DNA of 16,456 bases from Anaerolineales bacterium (GCA_030673085.1 DAOVFE010000008.1:1-16456), one strand, 5' to 3'; positions 1 through 8,440 are shown, numbered from the stretch's first letter. Numbers and translations are program-made. Notes: a model not told the origin generated them from the letters alone.

Positions 1-3000
1 GTCACCCGCCCCTTAGGCTGAGTATACTTGATTGCATTGTCTACCAGATTAGCAAGCGCTTGGCGCAATAAGGCTGGATCGACCTCAATCTCATCCAACC
101 TATCAGACAATTCAATCTCAAATGAAATCTGTTTATTGATCGCTTGAGGTCGATAGGAATGAATGACATCCTGAATAATATTTCCGACTTGAACTCGCTC
201 AAGCTTCAATCCCACCCCCGCCTCGATCCTCCCAAAAACAAGCAGGTTGCCCACAAATCGAGACATCAGCTCGGCGCGTTCCAAGATCTTGCGCATAAAT
301 TCCTCCTGCTGATCGTTCATGGATCCCACCAGCGGGAGCATTGTTGTATAGCCTTTCATTAAGGTAAGCGGCGCACGCAAATCATGGCTCACAGTTGAAA
401 CGAATTCGGACTTTAGCATATCCAGCTTCTTGAAATGGGTAATGTCGGAAAGCACACACACCCGATCAGCTTGGCCGGCTATTCCCAATCTAGCTTCGGA
501 TACTACAGCAAAGAGCACCCGCCCATCGGGCAAAGTCACCTCGGTAGTATGTGTGTCACTGCCATGTGCCAAAAACAAATCGATAAGCTCTGGGGCAGTG
601 ATAACCTCTTCTGCTAGACGGTCGTGGACTTCGTCTGCCTTGCCTTGCAAAACGGCTTCAGCTGCAGGATTAGCCAGCGAGATGCGCCCGTCGCCGCTTA
701 TCACGATTACGGCATCTGGGGTGGATTCTAATATAGCCATTAGCCGTGACCGCTCCTTCTCTGCCCGGTGGTAGAGACGGGTATTGGCTACCGAAACTCC
801 GAGCTGCCCCGCAATTATCGTCAGCAGATTAATTTCACCAGGAGAAAAGGCGTGCGGCTGATGATAACCAAGCCAAAGGGTGCCCACGAATTCATCCTCA
901 TTCTGCATCGGCACTGCAATCAGGGCTTCGATAGGCTTTTTTAACTTCTCCAAATCCAGCACTGCTCTCGCCCGAGAAGGATTCTCGAGCATAAATCTCC
1001 CCCTTTGCTGGCAAAGATTTAACACCTGGCTGTCTAATTGCCCCCAGCCGTTGATATCTTCTCCTGATTGAAAAGACTCGCTTCCCCCGGAGACATCCAT
1101 GGCCTCCGATGACAATACTAATCGCACCTGAGTTGCGACCGTAACCTTCTGAACATCAGCTAGAATTGGGGGTAATACCTGAGCAAGCTCAAAGCTGGAA
1201 GCCATTCGCCGGCTGACGTTTAAAAGCAAATCCATTTCATCCAGACGCGCTTTCAGGCTGTGACGCATACCCTCAAATGCAATCGCCAGGCGTCCTATTT
1301 CATCTTCGCCGCTGGCTTGCACCGGTTGCGTCAACTTGCCTTGAGCAATTGATTCGGCTACTTGAGCCATCTGCCGCAATGGATTAATTAGGTGCCGGCT
1401 AGTGGCATATACCAGGCCGACTAGAGCTATTCCCACTAAAGCTATTACTCCGGAGAGACGAACGGCCATCCGAATCGCCAATTGATCAACTACCGATTGC
1501 GGCGTAGTCACTACCACCCGCCACGGGTATCCTGCCAAAGCATGGATATATATCCACTGTCGGGAACCATCTGGCGCGGTATCGCTATATACTTCGTCCA
1601 GCTGCGCTTCGTTGAAATCGTATTTATCCATTACCCGGGATGCGTCAGCATGCACCAGGATAACGCCGCGATCATTCGTAATAAAAGCCTCCGAATCCCC
1701 CAATTGCTCAATCTGTCTTACTACCGGCATTAAAAGAGGATTTACCGCTAATTCCGTCCACCCGGCCAATACGGCTGAAGAGGGCGAATCTTCAGCCGCG
1801 TTAATTGGAGTAAAAAATACCAAGCGCGCCGACATACTTCCCGGTTGGGACGCAACTGCCGATTCTTGCGGAATGCCGGCCTGCGCGGCCGATATCCCAG
1901 CCTTCAATTCTAACGGCAGCGTCCCTCCAGTTACTTCATCGTCACCTAATATCGTTACCAGATCGCCATTTGGATCAAAGAGCGCCAATTGATTGAAATA
2001 AGGAACCATTCTAAGCTGCCGCCCGAGAGTCAGCTCTAAAGCCTCCGTATCGACCGGCACTTCACTTAGATCGACAGCGTATTGTCGCATCAACGAACGC
2101 CCAGCTTGAATGAAGTAAGGAATTCCATCGCCAGTCTGCAATGCTGTCTGCTTCATTTGCGTTGCAACCAGTTCCTGCGCATAGCGATGCGCCATCAGCC
2201 AATCCCCATATAGCATAATTCCACTGGCAATAGCCCACATGATCACAAATCCGGTAATCATCTGCCCGGCCAAGGATCGGTTATAGGGAGCCGAAATTCT
2301 ATTGCGCGGCTGATACCATACTTTCGGAGCGCTCTCGCGCAGAGTCTCACATAATAATCCTGCAAATCCCGATTCAAAAAGCGCTGCAATCAGGGCAAAT
2401 GGTGCATTCGACAGGGAAAAGCTAAGTGCATCATAAAATTCCCCCCCTGTATATGCAAATAAACCAACCACATTCAATAGGCCAAAGAGCAACCCTCCGG
2501 CCACCCCGGCGACTAAGGGATGGCGCATGATTCTTCCCGGCCACTCGTCATAATCTTGCCGCAGCAACCAGGATACAAAGCCCGCTTGAAGCGCCATATT
2601 CATCGGCGTAAGCAGACTATGCGTTTGCCAACCTCCCCAAGCCAAGCCGCCAATTAATGCAACCACAATGGCTTGCCAACCCCCCAATAATCCGGCGGCC
2701 ATCATCCAGGGGATCGCTCCTAATATTGAAAATACTAAACCGGTGGGCTGAATCGGTATCCCAGGTGTGGCGATATTCGCCGGAGGAGCAAGCTGCACCA
2801 ATAAAGTTACTGCTGCTATGGGAGCCAGAAACAGAAGCAAAGCAAAATGACGGTTTTTCCTATCGGAGCGGAACGATTTGTCTAGCTTATATTTTCTCAA
2901 ATCAATGAATAGCAAAACAAATAATATAATTACATCAAGCCCTAACAGGAGATAGCCTGATAGCCGGTGAGGCAACCCAATATAAAAAATACCCTTGATA

Positions 3001-3020
3001 CCCCAAAGCTCAAGGTTCAT
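1..3020 (-). CDS. Multi-sensor membrane histidine kinase, C-terminus cut by window edge
   Basis: One open frame reads leftward from ATG at 3020-3018 without a stop to the window edge, giving 1006 residues. Residues about 1-230 are hydrophobic with several membrane segments (about 20-40, 58-77, 95-130, 168-190, 203-224). A further helix (about 252-272) precedes an extracytoplasmic Cache-like region (about 275-515), then a helix (about 519-540). HAMP follows (about 541-595), then a GAF-like region (about 600-750), PAS (about 758-862) and HisKA with phospho-acceptor His879 in SHDLRAP. The N box (LVDNAIKYT, Asn995) is the last ATPase motif visible; the G boxes lie beyond the edge. By family, it autophosphorylates on sensing an extracellular ligand and passes phosphate to a response regulator. 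The divergent receiver protein at 3192 is a plausible partner, but this is inference. The start has only a weak Shine-Dalgarno, with a good -10 about 30 bp upstream. Confidence 0.93.
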   Translation of the reverse strand, partial: MNLELWGIKGIFYIGLPHRLSGYLLLGLDVIILFVLLFIDLRKYKLDKSFRSDRKNRHFALLLFLAPIAAVTLLVQLAPPANIATPGIPIQPTGLVFSILGAIPWMMAAGLLGGWQAIVVALIGGLAWGGWQTHSLLTPMNMALQAGFVSWLLRQDYDEWPGRIMRHPLVAGVAGGLLFGLLNVVGLFAYTGGEFYDALSFSLSNAPFALIAALFESGFAGLLCETLRESAPKVWYQPRNRISAPYNRSLAGQMITGFVIMWAIASGIMLYGDWLMAHRYAQELVATQMKQTALQTGDGIPYFIQAGRSLMRQYAVDLSEVPVDTEALELTLGRQLRMVPYFNQLALFDPNGDLVTILGDDEVTGGTLPLELKAGISAAQAGIPQESAVASQPGSMSARLVFFTPINAAEDSPSSAVLAGWTELAVNPLLMPVVRQIEQLGDSEAFITNDRGVILVHADASRVMDKYDFNEAQLDEVYSDTAPDGSRQWIYIHALAGYPWRVVVTTPQSVVDQLAIRMAVRLSGVIALVGIALVGLVYATSRHLINPLRQMAQVAESIAQGKLTQPVQASGEDEIGRLAIAFEGMRHSLKARLDEMDLLLNVSRRMASSFELAQVLPPILADVQKVTVATQVRLVLSSEAMDVSGGSESFQSGEDINGWGQLDSQVLNLCQQRGRFMLENPSRARAVLDLEKLKKPIEALIAVPMQNEDEFVGTLWLGYHQPHAFSPGEINLLTIIAGQLGVSVANTRLYHRAEKERSRLMAILESTPDAVIVISGDGRISLANPAAEAVLQGKADEVHDRLAEEVITAPELIDLFLAHGSDTHTTEVTLPDGRVLFAVVSEARLGIAGQADRVCVLSDITHFKKLDMLKSEFVSTVSHDLRAPLTLMKGYTTMLPLVGSMNDQQEEFMRKILERAELMSRFVGNLLVFGRIEAGVGLKLERVQVGNIIQDVIHSYRPQAINKQISFEIELSDRLDEIEVDPALLRQALANLVDNAIKYTQPKGRV

Positions 3021-3050
3021 ACCTATTCCCTATGCAACTTTCGTGCCAAA

Positions 3051-3079
3051 ATTATAGCATTGGCCCCCTCGCTCTCCAA
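3051..3079 (-). promoter_or_regulatory. Candidate sigma70 promoter for the membrane kinase
   Basis: On the minus strand a perfect TATAAT lies at 3056-3051, with TTGGAG (3 of 6 to consensus) at 3079-3074 and a 17-bp spacer. Transcription would begin near 3044, leaving about 25 nt before the ATG at 3020. The -35 is weak, so the call rests on the -10 and the position. Confidence 0.5.
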
Positions 3080-3099
3080 CTCTTAAGGGCAAATACGTC

Positions 3100-3105
3100 T
3101 ATAAT
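3100..3105 (+). promoter_or_regulatory. Candidate -10 element upstream of the receiver-ATPase gene
   Basis: A perfect TATAAT stands on the plus strand in the 171-bp divergent spacer, about 87 bp before the ATG at 3192. I see no convincing -35 at 16-18 bp, so it may need an activator or may be chance in an AT-rich stretch. Confidence 0.3.
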
Positions 3106-3191
3106 ACTATCATCGCTCTGCTTGCCGACCTTTCTTGTTTATGCTAGACTGCCATTGAATGGCATTGATTTCCGCAAAAGGAAGTTAATAA

Positions 3192-4340
3192 ATGGCCGAA
3201 AAGATTCTTATCGTTGACGATGATATTGACACTCTGAAGCTTGTCGGCGTAATGCTTGAACGTCAGGGATATGAGATTGCGGTTGCCAGCAATGGCAAGA
3301 TGGGGATTTCTCGCGCCGCGGCCGAACTTCCTGACTTAATTCTGCTTGATGTAATGATGCCCGACCTTGATGGCTATGAGGTGACTCGTCGCCTTCGCGA
3401 TGATCCGGCGCTCTCCCACATCCCGATCATCATGTTCACCGCTAAAACAATGGTTGATGACAAAGTGGCAGGTTTCGAAGCTGGAGTTGATGATTACCTT
3501 ACCAAGCCGACACATCCTGCTGAGTTAGCCGCCCATGTAAAGGCAGTACTCGCACGTTCAACTCAGACCAGAGCTGCCTCCGGCGAGCAAGCCAGAATAA
3601 TCGGGGTTTTAGGTGTGACTGGCGGCGCAGGCACTACGACTCTGGCCTTGAATATCGCGGTCTCACTTCAGCAATCCGGCCATGACGTGATTCTTGCCGA
3701 GATGAACCCTGGCCGAGGATCATTATCTCTATATCTGAATATTCAAGAGCCAAGAGGTCTTGGTAATCTCCTCAGCCGCTCATTGAAAGACATCCATTTA
3801 CGTTCCATCGAAACAGAAATCATCAGCCATCGCACCGGTATTCGTCTACTGCTTGCCTCCTATAAACCAAGTGAAACTGAGCTGGCGCAAGCAGTACCAC
3901 AAATGGAAGCTATCCTTAAAAATCTCACTGCCATGTGCACAGTTGTAGTTATGGATATGGGGTCAGGCTTGCAGCCATATACGGAATCCATGCTCCTGCA
4001 ATGCAACCATACAATTCTGGTTGCTGAACCAGTATATCCTCGCAACATCCTTGCCCGCACCCTGCTCGATGAATTCGAACACAAAGGTATTGGGCGCCAT
4101 AAATTCAGTTTAGCTCTATTAACTCGGGAACGCACAAGCCTTCAAATTCCCTGGCAACAAATCTCGGGGGATCTGGGTATCGATCTGGCCGGTATCATCT
4201 CTCCCGCCCCGGAACAAGCTCATCAGGCTTCTCAAAGCGGGACACCATTAATTATCAGTTATTCCGCCAGCCTAATCAGCGAGCAACTGCGCAAGATTGC
4301 TGATCATACCAGCGCCTTCTTGCAGCCAATTAAAAGCTAG
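3192..4340 (+). CDS. Response regulator: receiver fused to TadZ/CpaE-like (ParA/MinD superfamily) ATPase domain
   Basis: The protein has 382 aa. Residues 1-122 form a complete CheY-like receiver: acidic pair Asp9/Asp10, phospho-acceptor Asp53 in LLDVMMPDLDG, Thr83 and Lys105 (LTKP). A short linker leads to a SIMIBI/MinD-like domain (about 135-375) whose P-loop, GVTGGAGTTT (141-150), has Thr where deviant Walker A motifs have the signature and canonical lysines. This resembles TadZ/CpaE, the localisation proteins of Flp/Tad pilus systems, which combine a receiver-like domain with an atypical Walker A. Most TadZ receivers are degenerate; this one looks phosphorylatable. There is no DNA-binding output. 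The ATG has an AAGGAAG ribosome site (3178-3184). Genes on both sides encode histidine kinases, so phosphorylation may control ATPase dimerisation or placement; this is inference. No tad genes lie in the window. The domain calls are firm; the role is uncertain. Confidence 0.9.
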   Translation: MAEKILIVDDDIDTLKLVGVMLERQGYEIAVASNGKMGISRAAAELPDLILLDVMMPDLDGYEVTRRLRDDPALSHIPIIMFTAKTMVDDKVAGFEAGVDDYLTKPTHPAELAAHVKAVLARSTQTRAASGEQARIIGVLGVTGGAGTTTLALNIAVSLQQSGHDVILAEMNPGRGSLSLYLNIQEPRGLGNLLSRSLKDIHLRSIETEIISHRTGIRLLLASYKPSETELAQAVPQMEAILKNLTAMCTVVVMDMGSGLQPYTESMLLQCNHTILVAEPVYPRNILARTLLDEFEHKGIGRHKFSLALLTRERTSLQIPWQQISGDLGIDLAGIISPAPEQAHQASQSGTPLIISYSASLISEQLRKIADHTSAFLQPIKS

Positions 4341-4520
4341 GGACACTATAGCTGTCTTTTTCATCGGTGACAACACCCGACGCTTGGCCAGCTCTGCAAT
4401 CGCCCGCATGCCCTGAGGCGTCTTCTCCTGGTAGCCTCTCTGGACGTTCTTCACAATTAACGCGGATAGCAGATTGACCCTATTTCTTGAATTTCTGGCC
4501 ATGCCCAATGGAGAAGAATC

Positions 4521-5783
4521 ATGAGCAGCCCAAATGAACAATCTGATCGTGAACGATCAGCTATCCGCAATTATCCCCGCTTATTAAAGCGTTATGCTCG
4601 CTTACTAGAGGTTACTTCTGATCTGGCGTCCACTCTCGAACTCGATATCCTGCTCCATCACATTGTAGATGCAGCTCAGGAGCTAACCGGTAGCGCCGCA
4701 ACTTCACTCCTGCTTTATAACCCTGAGTCAGGTCACCTATATTTCGAGGCCGCTACCGCTGCGATTAATGACGAGATCCTGGGCCGGGCTGCTGTTCCAA
4801 TTGAAGGCAGCATTGCCGGGTGGATTTTCTCCAATTGCAAACCATTGCTGGTTGAAGATGCCTTGAGAGATCCCCGCTTCTTCCGAGAAGTTGACGTAGT
4901 CACTGAATTTCAGACGCGGACAATCCTTGGCGTTCCCCTCCGCACTAAAGACAAGACCCTCGGTGTTATCGAAGCCATTAATAAAACCCAAGGCGCCTTT
5001 GACGAAGAAGACCTTCGAATCCTGCAATCGCTCGCAGCACAAGCGGCGATTGCAATTGAAAATAGCCGTTTATTTCAACAAAGCGACTTTATCGCCGAGA
5101 TTATGCATGAGCTTCGAACGCCTTTGGGCGCTCTAACCGCTGCCGCTCATCTACTCCAGCGCCCTGATCTTCCAAAAGAACAGCAAAATAAACTTAGCCG
5201 GATTGTATTTGATGAAGTTCAGCGGCTTAATGACTTAACCAGCGACTTTCTCGATCTTTCCCGGCTCGAATCAGGGCGGGCGCGATTCGTACGCGAGCCA
5301 GTGTATCTCGAGGGCTTAATCCATGAATGTATCGAGATCATCCGGCCTCAAGTCCAGGAAGAGCAAATCGAAATCTATACCGATCTTGAGCGCTCTCTTG
5401 CCCCGGTGCAGGGAGATCGCAACCGGCTTAAGCAAGTTCTCCTTAACCTACTTACTAATGCTATTAAATATAATCATCCGGGCGGAAAAATAAATATGCG
5501 CCTTTATCTTGAGGATGATATGGCCACATTATCGGTCGAAGACACTGGTGAAGGTATCCCTTCCGACAGTCTGCCTCGTATCTTTGAGCGCTTTTACCGC
5601 GTTCCTGATCCAACTTGCCGCATTGCAGGCACAGGACTTGGTTTGGCTATCGCCAGACGGATTGTTAACAGTCATGATGGCACAATTAAAGTAGAAAGCG
5701 AATATCATAAAGGCAGCACCTTTACAGTGCGGCTTCCGATTTCATTGACCTCATATCATCAGAGCGATTTGCATAAAGATTAG
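4521..5783 (+). CDS. Soluble GAF-domain sensor histidine kinase
   Basis: The protein has 420 aa and no membrane segment. A short N-terminal helix (about 18-38) leads into a GAF domain (about 38-182). HisKA follows with phospho-acceptor His196 in IMHELRTPLG, then a complete HATPase_c domain: N box with Asn313 (LLTNAIKYN), G1 box DTGEGIP (341-347), F box IFERFYR and G2 box GTGLGL (370-375). It should autophosphorylate in response to an intracellular ligand or state sensed by GAF. It lies 180 bp downstream of the receiver-ATPase gene on the same strand, making that protein its most likely partner. A GGAG site at 4512-4515 supports the ATG. The 180-bp gap shows no good terminator or promoter, so co-transcription is possible. 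Its TAG stop overlaps the TAA stop of convergent mutL. Confidence 0.94.
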   Translation: MSSPNEQSDRERSAIRNYPRLLKRYARLLEVTSDLASTLELDILLHHIVDAAQELTGSAATSLLLYNPESGHLYFEAATAAINDEILGRAAVPIEGSIAGWIFSNCKPLLVEDALRDPRFFREVDVVTEFQTRTILGVPLRTKDKTLGVIEAINKTQGAFDEEDLRILQSLAAQAAIAIENSRLFQQSDFIAEIMHELRTPLGALTAAAHLLQRPDLPKEQQNKLSRIVFDEVQRLNDLTSDFLDLSRLESGRARFVREPVYLEGLIHECIEIIRPQVQEEQIEIYTDLERSLAPVQGDRNRLKQVLLNLLTNAIKYNHPGGKINMRLYLEDDMATLSVEDTGEGIPSDSLPRIFERFYRVPDPTCRIAGTGLGLAIARRIVNSHDGTIKVESEYHKGSTFTVRLPISLTSYHQSDLHKD

Positions 5784-7504
5784 CCACGCCGGCCAAACTG
5801 CTTTTCAAGTGCATCCATAGAAAGACGAATCATTGTTGGCCGTCCATGAGGGCAAGTGCGAGGCGATTCGCATTGTTCAAGAGCCCGCAGCAATTCTTGC
5901 TGCTCAGACAGCGAAAGCACTTGCCCCGCCTTCACTGATGCCCGTTTGCACACCCGCGCCGCAATCCGTGCTTCAACTTCCGCTTCGAGCGGCGCCTCAT
6001 CTTCCTCAAAGTCCTCAACTACTGCTTTCAATGCGCCAGCCGGCGCTAGATGAGATAGGATTGCAGGCATCGCCCGTACTCTAAACATGCTCCGGCCAAA
6101 TGGTTCGACTTCGAATCCGAGCTTGCTTAAGACCTCAAGGTTTTCAGTTAGCAATAACGTCTGAGAGGGCGAGAGTTCAACCGCGTCTGGCTCTAGCAGC
6201 CGCTGTGATTCAAGATTTTTATCCCTGACTGCAATCATCAATTTTTCGAATAGAACCCGCTCATGCGCTGCATGTTGGTCTATCAAATAAAGCCCATCCG
6301 GACCCTCAGCGACCAGATAGGATGCGCCAAATTGTCCCACCGCCCGCAACAGAGGCATCTCTGATCCTGGCAAAGTGGTTTGAACGGTACCACCTGCGCC
6401 ATGCTTCGCTTGATCCGTTTCATCGGTTGGAATCCATCCGATTCGCGCCGATCCTGTCGCTGGAGTCCAGCCAAGTGCATTTGTCGAGCCTTCAAATTTG
6501 AAATCTGGAGCAGGCGCCTGACCTAGCAACGAAGCCCGAACTACCCGCTGCACAATGGAGAATACCAGTCGCGCATCGCTGAAGCGAATTGTAGCCTTGG
6601 TTGGATGAACATTGACATCTACCGCTTCTGGTGGCATTGTAAGAAATAACACAACCAGCGGATAACGTCCAACCATCAGTAATGCATGATATGCCTGGAT
6701 AACTGCCGCCGCGAGCTGGCCATCTTGTATCCAGCGCCCGTTTACGAAGAAGGTTAATTCCCTTCGATTGGAACGACTAATACCAGGAGGGCCGATAAAT
6801 CCGTGCACCTGGATGGGCGCCCCCTCGGTTTCTGGCAAACAGATCATTTGCCTCGCTACCTCCACCCCATATAATGTCGCCAGTATCTCGCGCTGGTTGC
6901 CATTTCCCGTAGTCCGGAAACTTTCCCGTCCTTCCTGCTCCAAACGGAAAGCCACATGCGGATATGCCAATGCATATCGAGTGATCAAGCTATTAATTCG
7001 ACGTCTTTCCGTAGTCTCACTTTTAAGGAATTTTTGCCTTGCGGGGACATTGTAGAATATATCCCTTACCCGGATTACTGACCCTTTGGGCCCGCCAGCC
7101 GATTGTGGTTTCCCACTTATGCCACCTTCTACTATCAATCGGCTTCCGACCTGTTCGCTTGCAGTGTGGCTGACTAACTCCAATCGCGAAACCGCCCCAA
7201 TTGAAGAAAGCGCCTCCCCGCGAAATCCGAGCGTCTGTATCGCGAATAAATCCTCAGCCCTTTCCAGCTTAGAGGTTGAATAGCGATTTACCGCCAGCGC
7301 GATTTCTGCGGCCGGAATACCATCACCGTCATCAACCACTTCGATCAATTTGCGGCCGCCTTTTTCTACCGTGATTTCAATTCGACGCGCGCCTGCATCC
7401 AGTGAATTCTCAACCAGCTCCTTAACAACTGACGCCGGCCGCTCAACGACCTCCCCGGCCGCAATTGCTGATGCAACCTCTGGTGGTAATGATCGTATTG
7501 GCAC
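5780..7504 (-). CDS. mutL: DNA mismatch repair protein MutL, endonuclease type (GTG start)
   Basis: The N-terminal GHKL ATPase region shows ELVENSLDAGA, DDGDGIP, TLGFRGEALSSI and the VRDIFYNVPAR segment. The C-terminal dimerisation/nuclease region carries the metal-binding motif DQHA(x)2E(x)4E at residues 409-420 (574-aa numbering) and a late CPHGRP motif near Cys551. These mark the MutH-independent nicking MutL used by most bacteria outside the E. coli group. With MutS it relays mismatch recognition and nicks the new strand. The longest frame starts at GTG 7510, but that codon lies inside the GGGAGG ribosome site (7515-7510). GTG at 7504-7502 follows it by 5 nt and gives the typical MPIR...LPPEV start, so I place the start there. 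The length (574 aa) is normal to slightly short, with a low-complexity linker at about 330-385. No mutS is present in the window. Confidence 0.97.
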   Translation of the reverse strand: MPIRSLPPEVASAIAAGEVVERPASVVKELVENSLDAGARRIEITVEKGGRKLIEVVDDGDGIPAAEIALAVNRYSTSKLERAEDLFAIQTLGFRGEALSSIGAVSRLELVSHTASEQVGSRLIVEGGISGKPQSAGGPKGSVIRVRDIFYNVPARQKFLKSETTERRRINSLITRYALAYPHVAFRLEQEGRESFRTTGNGNQREILATLYGVEVARQMICLPETEGAPIQVHGFIGPPGISRSNRRELTFFVNGRWIQDGQLAAAVIQAYHALLMVGRYPLVVLFLTMPPEAVDVNVHPTKATIRFSDARLVFSIVQRVVRASLLGQAPAPDFKFEGSTNALGWTPATGSARIGWIPTDETDQAKHGAGGTVQTTLPGSEMPLLRAVGQFGASYLVAEGPDGLYLIDQHAAHERVLFEKLMIAVRDKNLESQRLLEPDAVELSPSQTLLLTENLEVLSKLGFEVEPFGRSMFRVRAMPAILSHLAPAGALKAVVEDFEEDEAPLEAEVEARIAARVCKRASVKAGQVLSLSEQQELLRALEQCESPRTCPHGRPTMIRLSMDALEKQFGRRG

Positions 7505-7509
7505 AAACA

Positions 7510-7515
7510 CCTCCC
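7510..7515 (-). promoter_or_regulatory. Ribosome binding site deciding the mutL start
   Basis: GGGAGG reads on the minus strand from 7515 to 7510, 5 nt before GTG at 7504. The upstream in-frame GTG at 7510-7508 uses the last base of this site and so cannot be served by it. Confidence 0.8.
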
Positions 7516-7526
7516 GGCAAATTAGG

Positions 7527-7532
7527 ATTATA
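7527..7532 (-). promoter_or_regulatory. Candidate -10 of the mutL promoter
   Basis: TATAAT reads on the minus strand at 7532-7527. Transcription would start near 7520 and leave a leader of about 16 nt holding just the ribosome site. No clear -35 exists at the usual distance; TTCAAC at 7555-7550 (17-bp spacer) is a poor match. Confidence 0.45.
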
Positions 7533-7539
7533 ACCCCGA

Positions 7540-7553
7540 CAACAAGGTTGTTG
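7540..7553. repeat. Perfect 6-bp inverted repeat in the mutL promoter region
   Basis: CAACAA-GG-TTGTTG is a perfect dyad of 6-bp arms with a 2-bp centre. It sits just upstream of the mutL -10 and overlaps the expected -35, where a repressor or activator could act. There is no T-run, so it is not a terminator. The size fits a regulator half-site pair, but I recognise no known operator. Confidence 0.45.
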
Positions 7554-7626
7554 AAATTTTATTTGCATATAAAGGCAGTACGCCTATTTCCAGATGCTCT
7601 CTGCTTCAATGCTTTCACATTCGGGG

Positions 7627-7656
7627 TTGACACTTTTGCATGGCCATGCGTATACT
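7627..7656 (+). promoter_or_regulatory. Near-consensus sigma70 promoter for the HAD gene
   Basis: A perfect TTGACA (7627-7632) is followed by an 18-bp spacer and TATACT (7651-7656). Transcription should start near 7663, giving a leader of about 100 nt before the ATG at 7766. It is among the strongest-looking promoters in the window. Confidence 0.7.
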
Positions 7657-7765
7657 GCCAATGATAAGCAGGCAAAGCACAATAATATCGCCACTCAGGC
7701 CTATGATTATTGCTACTACACATTTCAACATCATTCGAGTCATCACTACCTAAAAAAGGTGAGAA

Positions 7766-8440
7766 ATGACGTCTTACACCACTATTTTTCTCGACCTTGA
7801 TGATACTCTTTATCCCAAAACTAATGGGGTCTGGGATGCCATACGCGACCGGATTCAGGCCTACATGATCGAAGAAGTCGGTATCCCGGCTGAGATGGCT
7901 CCCAACATCCGTAAAGAGTATCTGGAGCATTATGGCACCACTTTAAATGGCCTTATCGCTCATTTCCACATCGCCCCTCAGGATTATCTGGAGTATGTTC
8001 ACAATATTCCGCTCGCTTCTTACATCTCGCCGGATCTGGCCTTGCGTGCGATGATCCTTCGCCTGCCCCAAAAACTGATGATTTTCACCAACGCCGATCG
8101 AGGACATGCCGAACGAGTCTTGGCTCTTCTGCAGATTGCCGATCAAATCGATGGGATTATCGACATCCTGGCTCTTAATTTACATGCCAAACCTCAGCCT
8201 GGGGCATATAAACAAGCGATGCTATTGGCCGGCGAGGATAATCCCCGCCGCTGCCTGTTGGTAGATGATCGGCTGACGAATTTGCAGCCCGGATCAGAGT
8301 TAGGCATGACCACCGTGCTTGTCGATCTTCTTACACCTAATGCAGCCTCGGATTATTGCATTCCTACAATCACCGACCTCATCAAGGCGATTCCGGATCT
8401 GCTTCTTATACCATCAAATAACAAGATGCAGGGCAATTGA
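7766..8440 (+). CDS. HAD-superfamily hydrolase, pyrimidine 5'-nucleotidase-like
   Basis: The protein has 224 aa and all four HAD motifs. Motif I is FLDLDDTLYP with nucleophile Asp10 and acid/base Asp12. Motif II is FTNAD (Thr108-Asn109). Motif III Lys142 lies in AKPQP, and motif IV is LLVDDRLTN (Asp167/Asp168). The all-alpha cap after motif I and the DLDDTLYP start resemble the SDT1/YjjG-like pyrimidine 5'-nucleotidase branch, which dephosphorylates (deoxy)nucleoside monophosphates, including damaged pyrimidines. The substrate cannot be fixed from sequence, and phosphoglycolate- or sugar-phosphatase activity is possible. The start is supported by AAAGGTGAG just before ATG 7766. It is divergent from mutL and appears monocistronic. 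A nucleotide-pool role beside mutL is suggestive only. Confidence 0.9.
   Translation: MTSYTTIFLDLDDTLYPKTNGVWDAIRDRIQAYMIEEVGIPAEMAPNIRKEYLEHYGTTLNGLIAHFHIAPQDYLEYVHNIPLASYISPDLALRAMILRLPQKLMIFTNADRGHAERVLALLQIADQIDGIIDILALNLHAKPQPGAYKQAMLLAGEDNPRRCLLVDDRLTNLQPGSELGMTTVLVDLLTPNAASDYCIPTITDLIKAIPDLLLIPSNNKMQGN

Noticed and set aside
430..2908. Several plus-strand frames of 60-126 codons across 1-3000
   Set aside because: They lie opposite the continuous 1006-codon histidine kinase frame, which carries clear HAMP, PAS and HisKA motifs.
4272..4541. Minus-strand frame of 89 codons spanning the gap between the receiver-ATPase and GAF kinase genes
   Set aside because: It overlaps both neighbouring genes, neither its first ATG nor the internal ATG at 4502 has a ribosome site, and the product resembles nothing I know. 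It is most likely chance, though its middle part covers otherwise empty DNA.
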